Shown piece after piece: positions 1 through 10,810 of a stretch of DNA of 64,000 nucleotides (the stretch's first letter is position 1; each line of letters starts with the position of its first letter). The stretch is from NCBI GenBank assembly GCA_949128115.1, contig OX421962.1, positions 120,240,891-120,304,890 of the forward strand. Direction: 5' to 3'. The stretch comes from Anaspis maculata (taxonomy: Eukaryota; Arthropoda; Insecta; Coleoptera; Scraptiidae). The notes under the pieces were generated by a model. It was not told the origin of the DNA. It saw nothing but the letters and a program-made list of their open reading frames with translations, and did no database searches. Position numbers and translations under genes: made by a program.

Positions 1-60
1 TCACCGACACGCCATTTCGCCGACAGGACATTTCACCGACAGGACTGTAGCGTTTTGAGT
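1..60. repeat. Iterated CCGACA/CATTTC words at the window edge
   Basis: The first bases repeat a short phrase: CACCGACA, GCCATTTCGCCGACAGGA, CATTTCACCGACAGGA. It is probably the end of a foldback element that continues left of the window, in the style of the word-iterating elements at 49273-49973. No second end is visible, so the assignment is weak. The stretch from 61 to 716 is AT-rich with simple A/T runs near 661-690; the 78-codon frame there shows no recognisable domain and I see no gene. Confidence 0.3.
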
Positions 61-721
61 TTTGGAGCAAAATCTATGAGCGAAAGTGACCTACATTTGA
101 AAGATTGATATGCTTGATTCCCTACCGTTGGCGCCATTTGACGGCTCGTTTCCGAACACCATGGTTGCTGGTCAGCGCCAGTCAGCGCCAAAAGTGAGGG
201 ATGGGTTGACAGCTACGGTCTTTTTTTTCTGGCAATTTTTGGCAAAAAGTCGAGGAAAATTGTTTTTACGACAAAGGCAAGTTTCCCTTGGGTGCACCAT
301 GCATTTGAGTTATCTAAATTTGGAATTTTTCCATTTGATAAAGTAGACATCTGAAATAAATTCTCCACGTAAGCGGAAGAAGCCATGAAGGCAAAAGGTC
401 ATCTCATGAGGCACGAGTCTAAGAAAAAGATCAGAAATAAAGAATAAAGGCGCGTGTAGATGTATCAGGGGTGACTAGGGAGTCAAATCAGTTTGGTTCT
501 GAAACAAGGTCCACAAACTTCCAGATACCTACACTTGAAATCAATTTCTAATGAATTGTTACCTACGTGGTACTGCTTCCATTTGATCTTACAAATTATT
601 TATACACGTCACAATTGAATCAATAAAATAACTTTTAGTAGGAAAAGTAAGTATCTATTAATAAAAAAAAATTACAAAAAATAAGACAAGACTAACAAAC
701 TAATAAGTAGTAGAAGCAGAC

Positions 722-1687
722 TGTCTCGGCTCCGTTCATTGAAAACTGCATTCGTGTGCACTGAGGGTATGCAACCCAAAATATCCCTGTGTTGTCCAAG
801 TCCTCACCCCTCATTCCCTGTTCGGTGTGCCTGGCACTTGGCTGTCAGGCGCAAGCGTAAACGAGCTCCAGCACTTTCTTCGGCCGTCTTCGGCATTCTT
901 CGGCTTTCTTTCCGCTCGTGCCTTTGCCGCTTCGTTCGAAGCGGAGTCGATCTCCGTACGTCGAGCGGGAAGCCACGCCGCCTCTTTTTTTTTTGGTCAT
1001 CGTTCTCGCGGCCATCTTGTCGTGCCATCGGCGTACATTCGTACTCGACCAGAAGCCCATCCAAGGCCCATCGCGTCCGATAGTGACTCCTGGAGGATCT
1101 CTGCAGCATCTCCAAGTCCAGAAAGCGGCAGTTTTCACCGCTTTCACCGGGGAGCGGCTTGGACCAGCCAGCCGCACACAAAGCTCCAGTTTCGGACGGG
1201 ATCGAGTCGTTCGTCCGCCATTTTGGTGACGAACACGGGCACTCGTGCATTTCAACAGGAAATCCACCACCAGAACGGCCATCCACCACGACGCCGCCTT
1301 CGGACTCCGCCAGGACGACGCCGCCACCGAATAAGATCCCGTAAGTTCCATATTTTCCATTGTTTTTACCATTTACCGTTTATTCCCGTTTGCCGGGGTG
1401 TATACCTTCAGTGCAGTTCGTCTCGTTTTCAGGACGCCACTCGGCGCCAGCGAATCTGCCCCCGATCAGAACCACTCGGATTTTTCATTTCATTTAATTC
1501 ACATTGTTTTTTTTTATTGTTTTGTAATTCTGTCTGTTTGTGTTTTTTTTTGTTTTGCATTAAAGTTTTTGATTGTTGTTGTGAATTTTATTTCTGACTG
1601 TCGCTTGCTGCTTTCCTAATCCAAGAGTTATTGTTTTAATGCAGCCTTCATCGGAAGGCTGCCGTCTTTATGTGTACCGCGCTAACA
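722..1687 (+). repeat. 5' LTR of the BEL/Pao element
   Basis: This 966-bp LTR has TG...CA ends and 99.7% or better identity to 7255-8219 by reading. ATTAAA at 1559-1564 is a candidate polyadenylation signal. A GTAAGT donor-like site at 1341 and a pyrimidine-rich TTTTCAG acceptor-like site ending at 1432 could define a small intron within the LTR transcript; that is inference only. The several open frames across the LTR on both strands recur identically in the 3' LTR and are not genes. Confidence 0.96.
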
Positions 1688-1694
1688 TATAAAT

Positions 1695-1713
1695 TGGTCC
1701 TTCGTAGCCGGAT
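1695..1713 (+). promoter_or_regulatory. tRNA primer-binding site, tRNA-Tyr-like
   Basis: Seven bases after the 5' LTR lies TGGTCCTTCGTAGCCGGAT. It is complementary to the 3' end of a eukaryotic tRNA-Tyr (CCA end, then the CCTTCG-type acceptor stem and a GCCGGAT T-arm), except for one extra T after TGGTCCTTCG. It would prime minus-strand DNA synthesis. The tRNA identity rests on my memory of insect tRNA-Tyr and the one-base difference leaves it open. Confidence 0.6.
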
Positions 1714-1936
1714 ACAGGCTAAGCATGGTACAGTCAGGAATTTAATTCACCTCACTATTGAAACTTAAAGTCACGGGTCAAACCCACGTGACACTTGTGC
1801 GTTGGTCCAGCGTGTTGATCAATTCGTTTTTTCGCCCGTCTCATTCGCACTTTTTCACCTGGGTTGGGTTCGCCATTCAGGTACGCCAACCTAAGGGTCA
1901 GTTGCTTTGTTTTCATTTTTCTTTGTGTCGTACACA

Positions 1937-4900
1937 ATGGACGCAACTTTAGCGTCCATCGCGATAGCTATTGCGCGCCTTGAGCCCCTTCTGGAACAAG
2001 GCGTCACAGCTACCACCGAGCCAAGCCTCCAACCGGCATTTTTAGCCACGTTTGACATTGCGGCGGAAATTTACAACGGTTTCAAGAGCACGGTCAACAC
2101 TGCCCCTCTCCCCAGTGCCTCCGAGGAGCAGAAGGCTACATTTCTTGAACGTACACCCCGGGCAGACAGCTTGTATGGCAAACTTGCTGCGGTAAAAGCC
2201 TCGTTTTCGAATTCAGAGCCGACTTCCTCGCTCTCTCGCCAAGCCTCGCAAACTTGGTTCGAGACAGGCCGGAGCAATGTCCGATTGCCAAAAATCGCGT
2301 TGCCGTTGTTCGACGGAAAGTTAAAATCATGGCCACCATACTATGATCTGTTCACGGCGTTAATACACAGAAACCAGTCTCTCTCAGATATTGAACGGTT
2401 TCAGTATCTGATCTCGTCTTTATCTGGTGAACCTCTCTCAATGGTTAAACACCTGCCATTGACGGGAGATAATTACATAATTGCGTTCGACTCGTTGGTT
2501 GAGAGATACCAGAACGACCGCGTGCTAGTCACTTTTTACTGGCAGTCGATGATGAACGCCTCCTCCGTCACATCTGACTCCGCGCAAGCGCTTCGCCATC
2601 TTGTGAACACGTTCAACGAAAATTTAGTGGCGCTCGAGCAGTATCCGCATATCGACCTGTGGGATTTCACCCTGTCGAGCATGCTGCTCCAGAAACTCGA
2701 TGAGTCGACGCGAAAACGTTTCGAGGTGCAGTCAGCTGGCACCCCCTTCCCCAAATACGAAGACGTCAAGTCTTTCGTGCTCGACCAATGCAAGGCTTTC
2801 GAGGCAACTGCCTTAAATTCTAAAACGCAATCGAACTCCCGCTCCACACGGGCAAACACCGTTACCGTGAAGCCCGAGGTCAGCCGCAAGTCGTGGGCCT
2901 CACATACGTTGGTGTCTCAGACTTCATCTGCCCCAGCGACGTCGCATGAGTCAGCATGTTCTCATTGTGGGGCGAGAAGTCATAGAGTCACCGCGTGCAA
3001 GACTTTTCTGTCAATGTCCCCAAATGACAGATATTTGGCGGTCAAACAGAAAAGGCTCTGTCTCAACTGCTTGAGCACCAATCACGGCGCTCCAAAATGT
3101 CCATCGTCGTATTCGTGTCGGCAGTGCCACGCAAGGCATCACACCTTGCTGCACTTCCCCAAGCCACATAGAACTGCAGGTCATGAGTCACCCAGTTCTT
3201 TATCGAATCCAGTTGAATTACCGCAAATCGTTCCCCCTGGTCTTCCAGAAAATGTCGCGAATTCGGTGACGAATCTCGCCTCAAGCCTCAAGGCAGCTCA
3301 TGTTTTGTTGGCCACGGCAATCGTTCACGTTCGTGACCGGTGGGGAGGCTACCAAAGCCTCCGTGCGCTCATAGATTCTGCCAGTCAGGCATCGTTTATT
3401 TTGGACTCCTGCGTGCGCAAATTGGGTCTATCCCCATCAAATCACAATGTGCCCGTTTTTGGCTTGGGTCTCACCCCCGCCAATTCGACGTGTGGCACAG
3501 TCACTTGCCAGGTCAAGGCTGATGATGAGTCTCTCCCAATCCCTGAATTGGAGTTAATTGTCCTGCGCAGGATTTGTGGTAACCTGCCAGACACCGCTTT
3601 GAACCCGGATCAATTCCACTTGAACTTATCGAATCTGGCGGATCCCACATGGTTCAAGCCAGGCCCCATTCAAGTGTTGTTGGGCGCCGACGTTTATCCG
3701 TCAGTCGTGAAAGAGGGAATCGTCTCGTCAGGTCCGTCACAGCCTGTTGCCATAAACACCATTTTTGGCTGGGCTCTTCTCGGTCCCTTTCAAACCCCGT
3801 CAAAACCTCTGCATTCCTTTTTGGTTTGCACTCCAACTGGAATCGACGAGTCTCTGCACAAATTTTGGGAAGTAGAGGAAATCTCGTCACCATCGTCCAA
3901 AACACGTTTGTCCCCAGATGATGAACGTGCAGAAATTTGTTTCCGGGATTCTGTCTACCGTTGTCCGTCAGGTCGTTTTGGGGTTTCGCTTCCCTTCAAA
4001 AGGGAGTCCCCCACCTTTGAACATTGCAGGTCTATGGCTGACCGCCGTTGGTTAGCTATCGAACGTCGCCTGGTCCGTCAGGACACACTCCGTGATCTGT
4101 ACATAGCATTCATGCGCGACTACCTCGACCTAGGTCACATGACCTTGCTGGACGCAGAACCTCCAGATTCTGAGGCGTATTACATCCCTCATCATCCGAT
4201 CGTCAAGATCGAAGACGACAAGCCGAAAATTCGCGTCGTTTTTGATGCTTCGGCGCAAGCGCCGAATCATTTATCTCTCAACGAGACGCTTCTCGTCGGT
4301 CCTAAGTTACAACAGGACATAGCAGCTTTGCTACTGCAGTTTCGGTGTGAGCCGATCGTTTTTACTTGTGACATCCGTCAGATGTATCGGCAGATACTTA
4401 TCTCGCCCGAACATCGCAAGTATCAACTCATTCGCTTTCGTTTCTCCCCTGATCGACCCATTGAAACGTACCAATTGAACACCATTACATATGGTGTTTC
4501 TTCGGCACCGTTTCTAGCGGTTCGCACGTTGCTTCACTTGGCAGAACAAAGCGCCTCGAAGTTTCCATTGGCTTCGCAGGCAATTCGCCGTAATTTGTAT
4601 GTAGACGATCTACTTTGCGGTGCGAACTCCGTGGAATCAGCACGGGAATTACAAACGCAGCTAATCAACCTGCTCCAATCGGGTTGCTTTGAATTGCGCA
4701 AGTGGGCAAGCAATCACCCTGATGTGCTGCAAGACATACCACTTGATCACGTTCGAACTCAGCCGTCCACTTTCAGTGACGTTGCTGACAATACTGTAAA
4801 AATTCTTGGCCTCCAGTGGCAAGCGGCAACAGACACCTTTTCATTCACGGTTCATCCAAATGAACTACCGTGCACAAAACGGTCCATCTTGTCGGAGGTG

Positions 4901-7135
4901 GCTCGGATTTACGATCCGCTCGGCTTTCTGTGCCCTGTTGCATTTTTCGCCAAACATTTAATCCAACGGTTATGGAAACTTGGCCTTGATTGGGACGACA
5001 CCCCTCCAGACATCGTATGTCAGCAGTGGTTGCGTTTTCAATCCGAGCTATCGCAACTTTCGCGGTTGCAAATTCCACGGCATACTTTTCCGTCGCCTGC
5101 AGACAGGTGCCAGTTGCACGCCTTTTGCGACGCATCTGAATCTGGGTACGCGAGCGTGTTGTACGTTCGTTACCTTCGAAATGATGTTCCCACCATTCGT
5201 CTCCTAACCGCCAAATCAAAGGTGGCTCCAGTCAAATTGCTGACCGTACCCCGTCTCGAATTGTGTGCAGCGGTCCTACTTTCCAATCTCGTTGCCTTCA
5301 CCGTTGCAGCGCTCGCAGGAACCGTACAGTTCGATGCCATATTTGCGTGGACCGATTCTACGGTTGTTCTCAGCTGGCTGCGTTCCTCTTCGCACCGCTG
5401 GAAAACATTTGTTGCTCACCGTGTTGAGCATATTCAACAGCGTGTCCCGCCTCAGTGTTGGAGACATGTCTCAACATCGGACAATCCCGCCGACCCAGCT
5501 TCGCGCGGATTGTTTCCCGAAGACATGCTTTCGTGCTCCCTCTGGTGGTCTGGCCCACCTTTTCTGTCATCAGCGGATGACACATGGCCGGATGACAAAT
5601 TCTCCGTGTCCTCCCCAGACATTGCGTCTGAAGAGCGAAAGCTCGCTTTGGTCGTGCGTGTGCCGCAGCCGCCGCCGATTGACATCGACGACCTCTTTTT
5701 GCGCATATCCTCCTTACGGAAGATTCAGGGCGCTGTCGCCTATTTCTATCGGTTCTGCAAATGCAAGTCCGATGAGAAGTTCACAGGACCTCTCTCGGAT
5801 ACAGAACTCCATTTTGCCTTGTTGTACATTGTCAAACATGTACAGCAGAAGGTATTTGCCGTCGAAATCGCGTCGTTACGCAACGGCAAACCCTGTTCAA
5901 GACCCTTTCGAAAACTTTCACCCTTTCTCGATCGTGACGATGTTCTCCGCGTCGGCGGACGTTTGAAGCATTGTCATGAGTTGCCATTTGCAACCAGACA
6001 CCCTGCTCTTCTTCCATCTCGTCACGTCTTGACAGGACTCGTCATTCGACAAGTTCATTCCCGACATTGCCACCCGGGACTCAACAATACCTGCTATCTC
6101 CTGCAGCAAAATTTTTGGATATTATCCACGCGACGCGCGGTACGGCACTATCTTGCATCGTGTTACCGGTGCTTCCGGACCAAGCCGCAAACTTTTTCTC
6201 CCACCATGGGCGACCTCCCCTCGGCGCGAATTTCTCAGCTAAAACCTTTTAGCTGCGTCGGGCTCGACTATGGTGGCCCTTTTCCAATCCTCATGTCACG
6301 CGCTCGCGGTGTCAGAACTACGAAGGCGTACATCTGTCTTTTCGTGTGCTTCGCCACCAAGGCATTGCACGTCGAGGTTGCCTCCGATCTCTCAACAGAT
6401 GCTTTCCTCGCTGCCTTGCGCAGATTCATTGCCCGGCGCGGTCGTTGCTCTACCATCTATAGCGACAATGGCACAAACTTTGTCGGAGCTCATAGGCAAT
6501 TGACGACGTCAATGCAACTCGCCGCGGAATCCGAAGCCATCACTTGGCGCTTCATTCCTCCCTCCAGTCCCCACTTTGGCGGGCTGTGGGAAAGCGGCAT
6601 AAAAGCTGTCAAAACTCATCTATCTCGCGTGATAGGTGATCAAATACTCACCTTTGAAGAGCTGACCACGTTGGTCACCCAAGTTGAAGCGTTGCTCAAC
6701 TCACGGCCACTTTCGGAGCTGAGCTCGGATCCAAATGATCTGTGCCCATTGACGCCTGGTCATTTTTTGACGCTCGAGCCGTTAACGGCCCCACCTGACC
6801 CAGATTTGTCCCACCTCAAGATCAGCAGGTTGTCGCGATGGCAGTTGGTCCAATCCATGCAACAGCGTTTCTGGGCGCGTTGGCGCGACGAATATCTACA
6901 CACGCTGTACCAACGCGGCAAGTGGCACAAGTCACGTCACCTTGAATCCGCAGATGTGGGGTCTTTAGTCCTCATCAAGGACGAAAACGCTCCCCCTCTG
7001 AAGTGGAGGTTAGGCAGAATTTCAAAACTCTTCCCCGGCAAAGATGGCATTTGTCGTGTCGCAGATGTCCGTACTCAACGCGACGTTCTGCGACGCCCAA
7101 TGGTCAAACTTTGTCCCCTCCCTTCAGGACAGTGA
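1937..7135 (+). CDS. gag-pol: BEL/Pao Gag-Pol polyprotein (intact)
   Basis: A single 1732-codon frame. An in-frame ATG exists at 1907, but 1937 (MDATLAS) is the better start because the earlier ten residues are a hydrophobic leader unlike Gag. Order of domains, numbered from 1937: a DUF1759-type Gag region around 115-290; two CX2CX4HX4C zinc knuckles near 341 and 375; an aspartic protease (DUF1758 type) with LIDSASQ, active Asp 480; Pao-type reverse transcriptase with the first catalytic Asp 812 (CDIRQMYRQ) and YVDD at 888-891; RNase H beginning at DASESG (Asp 1065); integrase with an HHCC-like zinc region, then Asp 1444, Asp 1510 (SDNGTNF) and Glu 1552 (LWESG); and a DUF5641-type C-terminus ending LPSGQ. 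All catalytic residues I can check are present and no stop or frameshift breaks it. The protein makes the particle, copies the RNA to DNA and integrates it. Expression is presumably from the 5' LTR. Confidence 0.97.
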   Translation: MDATLASIAIAIARLEPLLEQGVTATTEPSLQPAFLATFDIAAEIYNGFKSTVNTAPLPSASEEQKATFLERTPRADSLYGKLAAVKASFSNSEPTSSLSRQASQTWFETGRSNVRLPKIALPLFDGKLKSWPPYYDLFTALIHRNQSLSDIERFQYLISSLSGEPLSMVKHLPLTGDNYIIAFDSLVERYQNDRVLVTFYWQSMMNASSVTSDSAQALRHLVNTFNENLVALEQYPHIDLWDFTLSSMLLQKLDESTRKRFEVQSAGTPFPKYEDVKSFVLDQCKAFEATALNSKTQSNSRSTRANTVTVKPEVSRKSWASHTLVSQTSSAPATSHESACSHCGARSHRVTACKTFLSMSPNDRYLAVKQKRLCLNCLSTNHGAPKCPSSYSCRQCHARHHTLLHFPKPHRTAGHESPSSLSNPVELPQIVPPGLPENVANSVTNLASSLKAAHVLLATAIVHVRDRWGGYQSLRALIDSASQASFILDSCVRKLGLSPSNHNVPVFGLGLTPANSTCGTVTCQVKADDESLPIPELELIVLRRICGNLPDTALNPDQFHLNLSNLADPTWFKPGPIQVLLGADVYPSVVKEGIVSSGPSQPVAINTIFGWALLGPFQTPSKPLHSFLVCTPTGIDESLHKFWEVEEISSPSSKTRLSPDDERAEICFRDSVYRCPSGRFGVSLPFKRESPTFEHCRSMADRRWLAIERRLVRQDTLRDLYIAFMRDYLDLGHMTLLDAEPPDSEAYYIPHHPIVKIEDDKPKIRVVFDASAQAPNHLSLNETLLVGPKLQQDIAALLLQFRCEPIVFTCDIRQMYRQILISPEHRKYQLIRFRFSPDRPIETYQLNTITYGVSSAPFLAVRTLLHLAEQSASKFPLASQAIRRNLYVDDLLCGANSVESARELQTQLINLLQSGCFELRKWASNHPDVLQDIPLDHVRTQPSTFSDVADNTVKILGLQWQAATDTFSFTVHPNELPCTKRSILSEVARIYDPLGFLCPVAFFAKHLIQRLWKLGLDWDDTPPDIVCQQWLRFQSELSQLSRLQIPRHTFPSPADRCQLHAFCDASESGYASVLYVRYLRNDVPTIRLLTAKSKVAPVKLLTVPRLELCAAVLLSNLVAFTVAALAGTVQFDAIFAWTDSTVVLSWLRSSSHRWKTFVAHRVEHIQQRVPPQCWRHVSTSDNPADPASRGLFPEDMLSCSLWWSGPPFLSSADDTWPDDKFSVSSPDIASEERKLALVVRVPQPPPIDIDDLFLRISSLRKIQGAVAYFYRFCKCKSDEKFTGPLSDTELHFALLYIVKHVQQKVFAVEIASLRNGKPCSRPFRKLSPFLDRDDVLRVGGRLKHCHELPFATRHPALLPSRHVLTGLVIRQVHSRHCHPGLNNTCYLLQQNFWILSTRRAVRHYLASCYRCFRTKPQTFSPTMGDLPSARISQLKPFSCVGLDYGGPFPILMSRARGVRTTKAYICLFVCFATKALHVEVASDLSTDAFLAALRRFIARRGRCSTIYSDNGTNFVGAHRQLTTSMQLAAESEAITWRFIPPSSPHFGGLWESGIKAVKTHLSRVIGDQILTFEELTTLVTQVEALLNSRPLSELSSDPNDLCPLTPGHFLTLEPLTAPPDPDLSHLKISRLSRWQLVQSMQQRFWARWRDEYLHTLYQRGKWHKSRHLESADVGSLVLIKDENAPPLKWRLGRISKLFPGKDGICRVADVRTQRDVLRRPMVKLCPLPSGQ

Positions 7136-7243
7136 GCATTCTGTGTTTTCACTTCCGTCATTGTTCTCACTATGCTCTTTCTTTTTGTATCATGTTTGAT
7201 TTCATTAATTTTTGAACTTTGAAAATACCCCGAGTGGTATTTT

Positions 7244-7254
7244 GGTGGGGAGTA
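7244..7254 (+). promoter_or_regulatory. Polypurine tract
   Basis: GGTGGGGAGTA sits directly before the TGTCTC start of the 3' LTR and would prime plus-strand DNA synthesis. The purine run is short and interrupted by T. The 119 bases between the gag-pol stop and the LTR hold nothing else. Confidence 0.75.
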
Positions 7255-8219
7255 TGTCTCGGCCCCGTTCATTGAAAACTGCATTCGTGTGCACTGAGGG
7301 TATGCAACCCAAAATATCCCTGTGTTGTCCAAGTCCTCACCCCTCATTCCCTGTTCGGTGTGCCTGGCACTTGGCTGTCAGGCGCAAGCGTAAACGAGCT
7401 CCAGCACTTTCTTCGGCCGTCTTCGGCATTCTTCGGCTTTCTTTCCGCTCGTGCCTTTGCCGCTTCGTTCGAAGCGGAGTCGATCTCCGTACGTCGAGCG
7501 GGAAGCCACGCCGCCTTTTTTTTTTTGGTCATCGTTCTCGCGGCCATCTTGTCGTGCCATCGGCGTACATTCGTACTCGACCAGAAGCCCATCCAAGGCC
7601 CATCGCGTCCGATAGTGACTCCTGGAGGATCTCTGCAGCATCTCCAAGTCCAGAAAGCGGCAGTTTTCACCGCTTTCACCGGGGAGCGGCTTGGACCAGC
7701 CAGCCGCACACAAAGCTCCAGTTTCGGACGGGATCGAGTCGTTCGTCCGCCATTTTGGTGACGAACACGGGCACTCGTGCATTTCAACAGGAAATCCACC
7801 ACCAGAACGGCCATCCACCACGACGCCGCCTTCGGACTCCGCCAGGACGACGCCGCCACCGAATAAGATCCCGTAAGTTCCATATTTTCCATTGTTTTTA
7901 CCATTTACCGTTTATTCCCGTTTGCCGGGGTGTATACCTTCAGTGCAGTTCGTCTCGTTTTCAGGACGCCACTCGGCGCCAGCGAATCTGCCCCCGATCA
8001 GAACCACTCGGATTTTTCATTTCATTTAATTCACATTGTTTTTTTTTATTGTTTTGTAATTCTGTCTGTTTGTGTTTTTTTTTGTTTTGCATTAAAGTTT
8101 TTGATTGTTGTTGTGAATTTTATTTCTGACTGTCGCTTGCTGCTTTCCTAATCCAAGAGTTATTGTTTTAATGCAGCCTTCATCGGAAGGCTGCCGTCTT
8201 TATGTGTACCGCGCTAACA
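7255..8219 (+). repeat. 3' LTR of the BEL/Pao element
   Basis: A 965-bp copy of 722-1687, one base shorter in the T-tract. It ends CTAACA and is followed by the target duplication CAGAC. From 8225 to 8470 the flank is A-rich with no recognisable feature. Confidence 0.96.
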
Positions 8220-9552
8220 CAGACAAAAACTGACAAAATGAAACAATCACAAAGTAAGACCAAATAAAACTAAAAATTCGAACAGATAAACATAAGACAT
8301 GAAAAAAATGTCAGATATGAAAAAAAACACAAGTAAAATATCAATAAGAAAAGGTAATTAGTTCTAAGCTGATATCAAAATAATAAAAATGAAACCAAAA
8401 GTAGTTGGATGCTCAAACTCCACCAGCTTTCATTCGAATATTACTTGTGTGGAAGCTGGTCATAAAAACTCTAGCAGTCTTTAGGTATCACTTTTTTTAT
8501 TTGTTGCAGATCCTCATACTCCTTTTTTGAAATTGGGATTGGGGCGGCAAATAGTTTCGGGAATTCTACATTTCCAAGGTTGATTTGTTTTGGACGGGTA
8601 GGCAGGTCTTGTAGATCGTCATTATAGTTCAATTTGAACATAATCTTCCCGTCATAATATTGCAATACACGTATGTCCATCACTGTTTTCCCATTCACCC
8701 CCTTACTGGGCTTGATCGAGGCATATTTCATGTTCTCGCAGTAATTAGTGAAAAATGTGTGCTCCTTATGTTCAACAGTGTAAGGGCCATTTTTGGTCCT
8801 AGCTCTTTGTGTGGCTTCATGGTAAGCACTGGGCAAATATACTTCCATGTTCTTAAGGGCCGTTTCGATGGTGCTGTGAACTGAATCACATTCCATCTGT
8901 GTGTGGCCCTTTTCCAGATATTTTTGGATTATGATGCGATTATATTTCTGGGATAAATGTAGCTGCGGATTGGACATTATGCAATTCCTGTTTTGTGCTG
9001 TACACCCGTCCGAGTAATATAAATGATGATCGGGATATTCTCAGCGGAGTCTTGAAGAAGTCTAGTTTCCAAGAAGTGCACAAGAAATGAAACATACGTA
9101 GATGCTTGGCCATCTGCTTCAGTTTCATTGAACCAGTAACATGTGGCTTGATGATCACTCACGTTATAAACTGTGAAATTGTGGCAGCACAACTTAGTTC
9201 TATAGTAAAGAGAACTCGCTTTCAATTGCGGCGCCAGTTTTACCGCTTGTACATCCATAGTTATAACGTGGCATTTCCCAGCTATTGCATTTTGCTTGTC
9301 TTTTTCCTTTTCTTCTCTAGCAGTGTTTTTAAGTAGAATATGCTTGTTATATTCATCATCGGATAGATTTTGGTTCTTATGCTTGAAGCAGATGTCACAT
9401 TGGTCTTTCCTCGGGCGAAAAAGCCCAATATTGAGGTCTTCAATCAGATTTTTTCAACCTGATTGAGATATTGATTCCCGTTTGTTTTCTTCGCAGTTCG
9501 ACTTGTACAGTTTGTACAATTGTAAGAAAGATTGAATCGTCTGCTCCAAATA

Positions 9553-10124
9553 ACGTATGGTCCGAAAGTTTTGGGAAATAGTTCTAAGCTAATAACTTTT
9601 TCTGAATAGTCTTTATTTTTGTACTCGATATTGCAAAAATTAACATCATATATAACAAGAAGAAATTCATATTCAACATATTGAAAATGGACCATTATAT
9701 TCGATGGATCTCAATTTTTATCTGCCATGTTCCATGATATTTGGTATCAATTTCTCAAATGCGAAATTCTCTTATGTTATTGAAAAATGTGACGCCGTAA
9801 TTGGTCTTCATTCGCAGCTTCCCATCCCTTGTCGTATACTATCCTGCTCAATACTTACCAAAAATCTTATATTGGTCGAGGTTGCGGTACATTGGGAGGC
9901 AGGAGCTCTGAGAAATTAATCCTGCTGTTGTCCAGAGAATGATCGAACATGGCAGAAGGAAACTGAAAGCCATCAAAGATAATGACCCATCTTCAATATG
10001 TTGACTACGAATTTGAAATTGTTAAAGATGACGCTAGTTTTTGCAATATCAAGTTACAAAATAAAACTATCCAAAAAAAGTTATTAGCTTTTAAAAAAAT
10101 TCCCAAAACTTTCGGACCATACGT
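9553..10124. mobile_element. Tc1/mariner-type short element A, copy 1
   Basis: 572 bp with inverted termini ACGTATGGTCCGAAAGTTT and flanking TA dinucleotides at 9551-9552 and 10125-10126. The inverted arms are about 140 bp. Removing the element and one TA joins RKDTNRL to YLEQ in the host pseudogene without a frame break, which fixes both boundaries. The interior holds mariner-like transposase C-terminal fragments on opposite strands: VVQRM and KLKAIKDND on the plus strand near 9925-9985, and PPNVPQPRPI followed by GWEAANEDQL on the minus strand near 9795-9900. The element therefore seems to be a rearranged remnant of a TcMar element. Copy 2 is at 61766-63236. Confidence 0.9.
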
Positions 10125-10810
10125 TATAGTCTGTTTGTGTCCTTCCTGCAGTAGTGCGAAGGCAACTTATGGAGGGACTCCAAAAATTGTCTTGCAGAAT
10201 CTCGGTCGTCTTTAAATAAGTCCACTCTCGCAGTACGATTTTGCACTGAATTGTCTTGACTCCTAGTCATACCCAGTGAACTTTTCAAGATCCAATCTCG
10301 GACTGAGAATTCCCCCAAATTCAAAGTGTTCAGATACATTTGTTTACATACTTGGACAGATTCATTCCCCACTTTTAAGTGATACTTGAAGGTACCGGAA
10401 CGTCTTGATTCATCTTCGTCTCCAAGTTGTTTTGTTGATCTCTTTGAATCGACTCTTTGGGCTGTATTACAGACAAATATCTTTCTCTGATCCCAGGTCA
10501 TTGTAGTCCAGAATGTATTAAAAATCAATTCTCTTATGTTTTCATTTATGGTTGCACATTTCCTTCCTTTACCCTTACACTGGCACCTTGGTCCAAGCTT
10601 CCTTCGATTTCTTTCTTTATTATGAAATGAATTCCTTTGACCTTTTGGTTTTGTGAAGCCCAAGTATTTCTCTCCTTGCATCCTTAATTTCTGATTGATT
10701 TTCCTTTTGTTTACACCTTTGACAGCACCTTTTGCAGTTTGTTCGGATATCACATCACTACCTGATTCTTCATCGCTTGTTAGCTGGTTGATTCTAATCT
10801 TCACTTCTTG

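Larger units (their letters stand above)
722..8219 (+). mobile_element. Complete BEL/Pao LTR retrotransposon
   Basis: A 7498-bp element bounded by direct LTRs that start TGTCTC and end CTAACA. It is flanked on both sides by CAGAC (717-721 and 8220-8224), a perfect 5-bp target duplication as expected of BEL/Pao integration. The LTRs differ at only about two places: T731 versus C7264, and the T-tract near 983-996 versus 7517-7527. That points to a very recent insertion. The internal region has a primer-binding site, one open gag-pol frame and a polypurine tract, so the copy looks autonomous. I saw no env-like third frame. Confidence 0.97.

Noticed and set aside
804..1597. Several open frames of 100-256 codons across the 5' LTR on both strands
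   Set aside because: The same frames recur in the 3' LTR; composition is Arg/Ser-rich and there is no domain. They are by-products of a GC-rich LTR.
2071..6503. Many short frames inside the gag-pol region
   Set aside because: Out-of-frame shadows of the intact polyprotein.
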